Shown here: positions 56,121-64,000 of the stretch, piece after piece
Numbering within the stretch: the first letter of the stretch is position 1
Layout: every line of letters begins with the position of its first letter
Origin: Paraspadella gotoi
Taxonomy: Eukaryota > Chaetognatha
DNA: 64,000 nucleotides
Direction: 5' to 3'
Assembly: GCA_051294375.1 (NCBI GenBank)
Contig: CM119267.1
Coordinates: 1,875,448 to 1,939,447, forward strand
Notes under the pieces: generated by a model
Databases searched by the model: none
Seen by the model: only the letters and a program-made list of their open reading frames with translations
Told to the model about the DNA's origin: nothing
Translations under genes and position numbers: made by a program

Positions 56121-59100
56121 AATCTTTTAAAATCTTTCTCTTTTTCAGTTCTTTCTTTATTATCGGTAAAATTTCTTTCTTCAAGTGTCTAGTCTCTATC
56201 TCGTATGTTTCTGTGGCGAGAGAGGCACGAGTGAGAGAGAGAGAGAGAGCCACTGTGTGATAGAGAGAGAGAATGGTGAGACATGAGTTGGAACAAAAAC
56301 TCCAGACGACGAGGACCAAGGAGATGAAAAGGAGGAAAGGAAGAGGAAGAGGAGGAGAAAGAAAATAGAAAAAGGAAAAGGAAAAAAGAAAAACAAAGGG
56401 AAAAGAAGGTTGAGATTAAATGACAGACGGGAGAGGAAAGGAAAAGAAATAGCATTTTTAACGATTTTTATTATTTCCCACACTCCGCGAGAGATCGATC
56501 CAAGGTACACCAATATACTTCAGAATCTATCGTCATCCGAATAGCCTCATATGGCTATTAATATCCTGTCACCATTCCATCGCACGTTCCTAAGCAGAGA
56601 ATACTTGAAGACGGAACCTCATCCTAGTCTATTCATCTCTCTGACTGCGTCTAAATTTCTTCTAGAATTAGTCTATCGTCCCATACGTCAAATCGTTCGA
56701 CCTCAGAAGACGTATCTTTATCGTGGTTCTCCCTAGAGACATAGCTCGCCTCACCGGACCTCTTTCTCTCTCCCAGTACTCACTTCGGCAGGTCTCTCTC
56801 GATCGTGACACTGCTGAGCCCTAGAGCCATTTTCCTCTCATCGTCTTGATGAGTAGAGCAAAATTCCGCCACCCATGCTCTTTCCTGCCCTACATTCTCT
56901 AGCTTCTCGTTCAACCTCTTCTCCCTCCTGCTCTCCTATATCTAATACGTGCTCTCCTCATGTCGTCACAGCCTGCTCTCCTGCTCAAATCTCCTCACTC
57001 CGCACACTTCTGTTCTGGACCATTCGTCTTCTCTCTCCCCCTGCTCGCTTCTCGGTCGTCTTTTCGAGGCTGACAGTTGAAACTTGACCTCCGTTCATCT
57101 TGTCTCGTCCGTCTCTCTCTTCCTCCTCTTCTTCTCCTCCTCTCTCTCTCTTCCTCTCCTCTCCTCCTCACCTCTCTCCTCTCGCTGTTCGATCTCCTTG
57201 TCCCGTACCGGCGGGGTCTGTTGCACATCGTGACCAAGACGAGTAAGGAAGCTGGCTCCGCCCCTCTGCGGATGCGGATGAAGAACGAGCCCTTGCCTGA
57301 GGACGTGTGCGCCCTATGGCACAGGGCTCTCCCAGCGTCTAGCTGCTCGCATGAAAACCTCTCGTAACGGTCGGATCGGTCCTCGAGAGATTCTCGGAGG
57401 CGATGCGCGAAAGCAGCGTAGTTGAACGAGGCGAGTGGCGTTATAAGAAGATCGCGCGCCGATCTTCGCGGCAAGCGTCCGCCGATGGCTATGAGGAACA
57501 GCCCTGAAGGAGCTCCGCGCTAGGCCGTCGAAGCGGAAACGTCCAACTCCATATGGAAAATAACATGGCCAGAGCTGGGCTTGTGGGGAAGAGGGCGTCT
57601 ATGGTGCGGGAACTGTTTGCTCTCTCCGACGACGATCCTCTTGCTTGGTTCGGACTACCTGACTTTCTCGTTATTCTCTTCCTCGCCAACTCAAGTCGTA
57701 AGCTCGGCTCTCCATTCGTTCGATCCCTCGAGGCTCCTCCGGTTTGCATCGCCGATAAGCGTTCCGAATAAGTGATATCGCCTCCTCTGAAGTAATAGAA
57801 TAATAGTATCTGAAAATGGTAAAAAAAAAAAATAGTCATTAGAGAAACAATTTAAATTTCTATTCTTTCTTCAGACATTACCTAACGAAGAATTCAATTC
57901 TATTTTTGCCCATACTGCAGAATAAACTCGGCCGAAAGATAGACAATATCTGTTCCGTTAAAAATAACAACGGTGGTTATTAGTTCAGTGTTAGATAGAC
58001 ATCGAGTAACACATATAAGTCTCAGTCAGAGCGTATAACTCTACGGTTGAACCTCACAAACATTGGAAATAACAACAACTCGAAGAACACCACCACAAAA
58101 TGAAATCTCCACAAAGTACCACTCTTAAGTAGATCTAAATGATCTTCGGACGTCCACTGATTCTTACTCTGAGTCCTAACGTAATTTTTTTAACGTTACA
58201 TTGATATTTCTACTCGGAAGGAGCGGAGCGCTCTATCCAGTGAGCGCACGTGCACCATTTCGAGCATACAAGTTTGTAAAAAACGGATAAAGAGATCTCT
58301 ATCGTTATTTGACTTTTCGTTTTACCATTAAATCAATTATATGAAGTGGCATAATCATTCAAGAATCTTTATCAAATCAAGCTGATTTGTGATGTTAAAT
58401 GAGGCTCGAAGCTGCCCATCAATGTTATCTAGGATGTTGAGTATCACTACTAATGGTACTCTGCACTTACGCAACGTAGAAATACCATATCTCTCAAATC
58501 TTTTAATTTTTAGCATTTGAATTAAGAACCCTGGCAATATATGCAGGTCAATAGGATCAACAGAAATTTTTTTTCTTTATTGGACAAGTGAGAAACGAAA
58601 TCGTAGTTATCTCAAATTATACCATCAGTGAAATAATAAATACACTAATAATATATTATATATAATATAAATATATATATGTCGTTTATTTCGAATTCAG
58701 TATGATTCAGTACAGTTCAAGTGAACATCAAGCAATCACTTAGGTCTAGAAAAACATACAAATATGTGACAAAGAACAAAGGATATAATATATGGAGTAT
58801 TATGATCATCTGTAACCAAAAAAGAACCATTCTCTTACCTGAGTCCATCGACCCTCCGCTTCCTCTCGCAGTACCACTCCTCGCGCTCCATCCCGACATT
58901 CCATACTTCCTCGTCCACGTCTCCCACTCTCTTTCTTCTTCCCGTAACAAGACAATCCAGAGTCGGTCCTGTTGACCGCCACTTCTTCACATACTGCTCC
59001 ATCTCCTCTCAGAAGAAATTGTCGCACGCTCTTCTCTTCGGACACGAGATCTACTCCAGCATGGACAAATCTATGGTTTTCTGCTCCCATTTAGGGCTCT

Positions 59101-59690
59101 ATATGTTAGGTCCTTTCGGATGCATACGTTTTCCCGGGTTCCGTTTCAAAAAATGGAGATAGAAGAGAACAGAGAGAGAAGTAGTGGAGCAAAGAGGACG
59201 TGCTTGATATATGATAAAAATCCTAACTCTGATAGATGCGCGAAGTGCTGCGAGGACTAAAAATTAATGTAGAGGTGAGAGAGTGTGAGAGTGTGTGTGT
59301 GCGTATCTGCTCGTAACAGTGAAGTACAGGAATTTATGCCGATCGACTCTAGTGTCCCGAGATCCTCTCTTTCGTCCCTCCAATTATTTCATAAACGCGT
59401 CTGAAAAGATCAGATAGGTTCTGCGTGCGCGCCCGAATATCTGTAAAGTGATTGTTAGCTTTTTCATCTTCCGCTTTCGCATACTAGCAGTATTGCGATA
59501 GCAGAATTCTAACCTAACAGATACCAATCGTATCAGGCCGAGAGATTGACAGTTTTTTTATCGACGATATTTATCAACAAAAGAGAGTCGAAGTAAACTA
59601 GATTGATAGTCAGTATGAAGAATATAGCTTGGATCCAGACCAAAGTTTACATAACCCAAATATTGATTTTATAACAAATATCAAGAGCTT
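56121..59690. other. Mixed AT-rich and CT/GA-rich DNA, no firm gene
   Basis: Contains a GA tract (56,220-56,440), a CT-rich field (56,860-57,190) and a GC-rich patch (57,190-57,770) open on both strands. Frames of 60-160 codons exist on both strands in the patch. None has a recognisable motif, and the arginine-rich minus frame uses the CT tract. A second GC-richer patch is at 58,840-59,090. Either could hide exons of a further Polinton gene. Confidence 0.4.
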
Positions 59691-59717
59691 AGATTGTATA
59701 TGATTAGCCATCTGTTG

Positions 59718-60545
59718 TTAACGGAAAACATTGAATAAAGATATAAAGAGATCAAATTTTGAAGGTACCACTTGTAAGATCGGATACAATGATAAAGAAT
59801 AACCTTGATAAAAACGACAGCTACAATTCCCTTCGTAGGGATCGGAATAAAAAATATGTGGTGATTTAGTATTACAAAGCTTATTAACTTCTTTCTGCCA
59901 GTGTAGATGATATCGACAAAATAAGTTTTTATTGTCATCCTTAAAAATATTTTTGTGGGCGATGGAATCGTATCGCCATGACATACCCTCGTCGTTTAAA
60001 AGAGTAGAAAGCGAAAGACACGCGTCGTATCGATTAAACCATTCGCAAAAATGATGCAATTCTCGGCCAATCGCGCAAAGAATGATAAACATGTCCTTGG
60101 GCAGGTGATCGCGGTAATCTTGCTCCGGAGAAAAAACAAACTGAGTTAATTTCAAACCGGTAAGAACGTCCGGGATGGTAGTAACAGATCTGACGACTTG
60201 CTCCATGGAGACGTACAAAAGTTGAAGGTTCGGTGCCGAAGAGAGACTCATGATTCTCACGATGTCTCGCTTAACTCTGAGCCAGCGCAAAGGAGGGTCG
60301 AAACCGTAACGAAGAAACGTCGCGTTAGCCAGTTCGGTCGAATGATGAAGAGGATAAAAGTTTTCGTGGAAGATTCGATCGGCAGTCGTTAAAGTCTGCA
60401 AAAGACGCTTGACTAAAAAGCCATAGTGCGATTTGTGATAGTTTCGAGGAGGGGGTGAAACTTTAAGACCCGACCCCGGCGTTAAGTACCACTTATCTTT
60501 GTCCGAGTCATCTTCGCATAGTTCATCTTCCATGGAGTCGTTCAT
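59718..60545 (-). CDS. Unrecognised 275-residue protein
   Basis: A single uninterrupted frame with a clear ATG at 60,545 and an acidic start (M-N-D-S-M-E-D-E-L-C-E-D-D). The middle is rich in Leu, Arg and aromatic residues, for example W-L-R-V-K-R-D-I-V-R-I-M. The last third has H-F-C-E-W-F-N-R-Y and scattered Cys and His (C-R-Y-H, C-N, C-S-C). No signal peptide or membrane segment is evident, and I recognise no domain. The last 30 residues (after V-V-P-S) change character and may be intron read-through. The gene lies head to tail with the zinc-binding gene upstream, 171 bases apart, and is on the strand of the polymerase. It is probably an accessory gene of the element. Confidence 0.65.
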   Translation of the reverse strand: MNDSMEDELCEDDSDKDKWYLTPGSGLKVSPPPRNYHKSHYGFLVKRLLQTLTTADRIFHENFYPLHHSTELANATFLRYGFDPPLRWLRVKRDIVRIMSLSSAPNLQLLYVSMEQVVRSVTTIPDVLTGLKLTQFVFSPEQDYRDHLPKDMFIILCAIGRELHHFCEWFNRYDACLSLSTLLNDEGMSWRYDSIAHKNIFKDDNKNLFCRYHLHWQKEVNKLCNTKSPHIFYSDPYEGNCSCRFYQGYSLSLYPILQVVPSKFDLFISLFNVFR

Positions 60546-60716
60546 CTTGTTTAATCAACCTAAACGATTAAGCACCCAGCGCGCGCGCATTGATTATTTA
60601 ATGAAGCATCGCAGTAAAAATGATAACATATTTTTTTTTTAAATTCAATCAACCATCGTTTAGATACATAACTTTTTTTTCATTTTTTCTTCTTATAAAA
60701 AAAGAAGAAAAAAGTT

Positions 60717-62363
60717 TTACATGGCCTTGAGAATTTTTTTGACCAACTTAAGCAACCCTCTAAACTCGTCGGCGGATAAAGAAAGCCCGGCCAAATTTGA
60801 CGTGACGAAAAGAAGCCCGAGCGCGTTGTCGAAAAAGTAAGGCCTTAAAGCGACATTGGCCTTTGACGTTTCATCCTTTGACTTGTAAACGCTAAGGGAT
60901 ATCCCCAAGCTTTCCGTGATGGCGTAGCGAGGCCCGTTGACAATGTCGGCAACATCGCTCAGACTCTCCAGCTTATTCAACTCGTCTTGAATGCGAACCT
61001 CATAGAGTTGAACCAAACGCTCCATCTCGTTCTTGTTGAGAACGACGCGAGTGACCGGCTCAATCGCCCGAGATTTAGACGATAAAGAGTAACCGGTACC
61101 CCCGTCAGGAGCAGACGACGACCCCGCGCCATTTTGAGAAGGAACGAATCTTTCCTTGTGGACCACGATACCGTTGTTGTCCGAAGCGAGAGTGACCATT
61201 ACGTAAGTCGAAAGGGTCCAGTAATCGCTGGGCGTCAACTTGGCGCTGCGATGCATGTCGTCGAGTCCTCCCCCTTCGCGCAAAGTCGGCTGACGAAGGA
61301 GAGCCTGCGGTCTAAAAAAATATTTTTTTATTTACTTTTCTTTCTCTCTTTCTTTCGTCGGTTGTTTTTACAATTACCTCTTGCAAGGCTTTTTACCACC
61401 GCCGCTCGGAGACGCCGAGACGTTAAAAGGCCCTGATGATGATGATGATGATGCGTGGGCGCCAATAGCCTCGTCTTCGCCAAATTGCTGATTCGACTGG
61501 TGTTCTTCGATGTAAAGGTCATCGTCATCGTCATTCATCATATATACTAACTGGCGTCTAATTAAATACATGATAATTTTTTTATTTTTTAAAAAATAAA
61601 CAAACGAAAAAAACTTACCTTTTCGCTTTGTCCCGTTCATCTTTGAGCTGTTTGACCTCTCTTCTCAAATCGATCAACTCCTTTTGAGTGTCTCGTAAAA
61701 CCCCGCAAGGAAGAGAATGGTAGAATCTTTGTTTTGAATTTCAATTCTAAAAAGATTTATTATATTAATACATAATATAAATAATATATGTATATATATA
61801 TTACTTGTTTTTATCTAGGACTTTGAAGGAGTTTTCAAAACTTCTGGCCCTGGCGTAAGTCGTAAATTTATATTCGTGACAAATTTCACACAAAGTGATA
61901 AACTGTATAAAGAAAAAGATATTTTTTACTATTGCAATATCAAAGAGAAAAAAAATATAATTACCGAAATACGGCAAATGGCGCAGGTAGGATTTTTGGT
62001 AGAAATAATTTTGTCAAAACAAAGAGAACACAATGGTGACCTAATAATTAATTAATTAGTTAATTAGTTAATTAAACAAACGTATAAAAGAAAGTGTCAT
62101 TATGCTCATTTGTTTTTTTTATAATAAAATTACGCGCTCTCATGGACATTTAAAAAACTAAAATAAAAAGATTTATGTTCAAAAAGTTACTTGAACGCAA
62201 CATATATTTTACTATTTTGTTTAAATTCCGTGAAACAAATTGGGCAATTTAGAAAAAGAAGAATCTCCGTTAAATTGTGAAAAATCCTCCATATAAAAAA
62301 GAAAGAAGAAAAGTTAGAAAAAAGAAGAATACGATCGACGTAGATCCGAGATTCAAAAGTCAT
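60717..62363 (-). CDS. Six-exon RING-like zinc/coiled-coil protein with PC4-like C-terminus
   Basis: Exons on the minus strand: 62,363-62,191; 62,040-61,965; 61,902-61,805; 61,726-61,619; 61,557-61,378; 61,311-60,717. All introns are GT/AG and the coding length is 1,230 bases, 409 residues and a stop, with no frame break. The first half has four C-x2-C pairs (CPIC, CSLC, CAIC, CEIC) that suggest a RING-like zinc module, but the usual C-x-H between the first pairs is replaced by K-S-P. A heptad region follows (T-Q-K-E-L-I-D-L-R-R-E-V), then an acidic/Ser-rich linker. The last 110 residues have L-R-P-Y-F-F-D-N and A-G-L-S-L-S-A-D-E-F, which recall the PC4/p15 single-stranded DNA-binding fold; this is a weak match. 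Possible roles are ubiquitin ligation or late transcription. The acceptor of exon 4 is weak. Confidence 0.65.
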
Positions 62364-62790
62364 TTTCTTTTATAGGTAAGAACATTGCAAAATATAACCT
62401 CACCTAGTTGAATGAGAAATGACCAAGTAAATAAAATAATTTTACTAGCTCTCGATAATCTTTTCAGTGTAAATAGGCGAGTAAAAAAAAAATTCTTTTA
62501 ACTGGCCAAAAAAAATAATCTCTTATCAATGATTTTTTTAAATTAAAGTCCGGTTTATTTCTAGTTAGGACTTCTTTCTCTTTTTCGTCTTCTTCTCTGT
62601 CTCTGTCTCTGTCTCTTCTCTTTCAAATTTTTATCATATAATGATGAAACACAACCTTTTTTGTAGTGTGTTTTTTCCTGGGGATCGTAAAGGCAGCAAA
62701 TAGGACCCGAAGACGTGAGTAATTGTCTTATTTTAAATTTACATACTAAAAAGGAACAGAATAATTAGGTAAAAAACAATGGGCCTGGTG
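62364..62790. other. AT-rich spacer, no gene
   Basis: Upstream region of the six-exon gene, presumably its promoter. There is a CTCTGT hexamer repeat at about 62,593-62,616. Nothing else recognised. Confidence 0.5.
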
Positions 62791-62808
62791 ATTTACTGCC
62801 GCCGTGGA

Positions 62809-62946
62809 AACGGCCGTCGTCGACGACGCCATTGATCACAACGACATCAAGCAGGCCGTCGTCAACGACACCATTAATCACAACGACATCAAGCAGGCCG
62901 TCGTCAACGACACCATTAATCACAACGACATCAAGCACCTCGACTA
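62809..62946 (+). repeat. 42-bp tandem repeat
   Basis: Three units, the first diverged, beginning CAGGCCGTCGTCAACGACAC and ending AACGACATCAAG. In one + frame they encode 14-residue units with V-V-N-D-T-I-N-H-N-D-I-K. The frame has no ATG and a stop just upstream, so coding is doubtful unless it is an internal exon. Confidence 0.8.
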
Positions 62947-63179
62947 AAAGACCGACAAAAACTACGATTAAATAACGAGTCCAACGACATCAACAACACT
63001 ACAAACAAAATCACGACAAATGATCGACTCGATAAAACAACGACAATGGCAACAGCAACAACAAGTAAAATGAAACAACAACAAACCGAACGAGATAATA
63101 CAGAAACAAAGATGTCATCAACAAAGCCAACAATGACAATAACAACGACCGAGAAAAAAAACACAACGACATGGAGTCA

Positions 63180-63444
63180 CAAACAAACGATGACAATGAC
63201 GAGGCCAACGACGATGACAATGAGACCAACGACGATAACAACGACGATGACAATGACGGAGCAAAGCCCGACAACGACGACCGAGAATAAAACCACAACG
63301 ACGATGACAATGACGGAGCAAAGTCCGACAACTACGACCGAGAATAAAACCACAAGTATGATGACAATGACGAGGCCAATGACAACGACGACCGAGAATA
63401 AAACCACAACGACAACGACGATGACAAATCCAAATACAATGACA
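63180..63444 (+). repeat. ACG/GACAATGAC-rich tandem repeat, 57-bp unit
   Basis: About three units built around ATGACAATGACGGAGCAAAG and ACGACCGAGAATAAAACCAC. The + frame would be Thr-rich with T-E-Q-S-P-T-T-T-T-E-N-K repeats. Both strands are open, and the array runs into the 100-N gap. Coding status is undecided; a mucin-like exon is possible. Confidence 0.75.
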
Positions 63445-63544
63445 NNNNNNNNNNNNNNNNNNNNNNNNNNNNNNNNNNNNNNNNNNNNNNNNNNNNNNNN
63501 NNNNNNNNNNNNNNNNNNNNNNNNNNNNNNNNNNNNNNNNNNNN
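63445..63544. other. Scaffold gap of 100 N
   Basis: Exactly 100 undetermined bases, the usual size for a join of unknown length. It cuts the polymerase exon that begins at 63,574. Confidence 0.97.
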
Positions 63545-63574
63545 GGTAAGGCCAAGCGACTGGCGTAACCGTAA
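63545..63574 (-). CDS. Family-B DNA polymerase exon, clean copy (cut by gap)
   Basis: Follows acceptor CTTTTAG on the minus strand and reads Y-G-Y-A-S-R-L-A-L, continuing the motif A exon in phase. Only ten codons are present before the gap. The noisy counterpart lies at about 53,080-53,120. Confidence 0.8.
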
Positions 63575-63640
63575 CTAAAAGAAAAAATGTGAATAAAAAA
63601 ATTTTTTTTTTTGCTTTTTTTTATTCCCATTCCTTCTTAC

Positions 63641-63760
63641 AGATTATTGGCGTCCACGTGAACGATCAAACGCGCCGGAAATTCTGGATCGTCGTCGTTG
63701 TAGCCGACTTCGTTCGATGAACCGGAAAAATATCGTGAGTTGACGGAAACGAACCCTCCC
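63641..63760 (-). CDS. Family-B DNA polymerase motif A exon, clean copy
   Basis: A 120-base minus-strand exon between acceptor TATTAG and donor GTAAGA. It begins with G-G-F-V-S-V and ends with V-D-A-N-N and a split Leu codon completed by the next exon (Y-G). D-A-N-N-L-Y-G is the motif A core in Polinton and related protein-primed polymerases; its Asp binds a catalytic metal. The frame is intact across the splice. This shows that the polymerase is really spliced here and that the frame breaks in the copy at 53.2 kb are errors. Confidence 0.85.
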
Positions 63761-64000
63761 CTAATAAAAGAAAGAGAGAGATTAGTTAATTATCATGATT
63801 TTTTTTTTTGTTCTCACTCTCTACCTGAGCATGGATTCAAAGGCTAAAAATTCTTGACGAGTTTTAGTAGAAAATAACTCTATTTTCACCCCCGAGAATT
63901 GAAGCATGATGTCTTGACTGAGAGAGAGAGAGAGAATAAAAAGAGGAATAAATAAATAAATAAATAAATATCTCTTTTCTCTATCTTTCCTCACTTAATC

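Noticed and set aside
56995-57474. 159-codon Arg-rich minus-strand frame, and a 72-codon + frame at 57,553-57,771
   Set aside because: Both strands are open over the same GC-rich patch, part of the minus frame is a CT/GA tract, and no motif decides between them. Kept only as a mention.
1-64000. tRNA, rRNA or snRNA genes
   Set aside because: No A-box/B-box pair with a cloverleaf, and no rRNA core segments, were recognised on either strand by eye; a covariance scan would be the proper test.

Overview
The window is nuclear DNA of an animal, most likely an arthropod. Three things point there: spliced genes with GT/AG introns, a LIM-homeobox (Lim1/Lhx1/5) gene at the left end, and very abundant GA/CT microsatellites with CGT/ACG trinucleotide runs. 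The GA and CGT richness recalls Hymenoptera, but I cannot fix the order or species.

Layout. 1-3.2 kb: three exons of Lim1, with gaps and small indels. 3.4-16.9 kb: no convincing gene apart from a worn LINE-like fragment near 13.75 kb. 4.9-31.9 kb is dominated by repeated copies of one anonymous noncoding locus. Long direct copies lie at about 4.97-9.9 and 17.43-22.3 kb, and shorter ones at 22.44-23.46 and 26.85-28.0 kb. A large inverted repeat has arms 23.46-26.68 and 28.01-31.17 kb. 31.9-39.5 kb: AT-rich and pyrimidine-rich DNA with several minisatellites. Two foldback elements (17.2 and 35.2 kb) carry hammerhead-ribozyme-like cores.

From about 39.6 to 62.4 kb the window holds what looks like one Maverick/Polinton (adintovirus-like) element. 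On the + strand, in order: a packaging ATPase split by two introns; a small basic virion-type protein; a Lys-rich protein with S/T-P-x-K-K motifs; a DDE integrase; a penton-like minor capsid protein with one intron; a pVI-like protein; a hexon-like major capsid protein; and an adenain-type cysteine protease. Protein-primed family-B DNA polymerase is on the - strand. Also on the - strand are an unrecognised 275-residue protein and an intact six-exon gene that joins four zinc-binding C-x2-C pairs, a coiled coil and a possible PC4-like domain. A divergent 498-residue coiled-coil protein starts 80 bp from the ATPase. The set supplies integration, replication, packaging, maturation and capsid functions, so the element resembles an integrated virus more than a simple transposon.

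Quality warning. Parts of the window appear to be unpolished long-read sequence rich in single-base insertions (most of 1.6-16 kb and 46.3-55.4 kb), joined to clean contigs by 25-N, 10-N and 100-N gaps. The best proof is that 53,087-53,592 (noisy) and 63,545-64,000 (clean) are the same polymerase segment; the noisy copy is about 11% longer. Frameshifts in the capsid, protease and polymerase genes therefore cannot be read as evolutionary decay.
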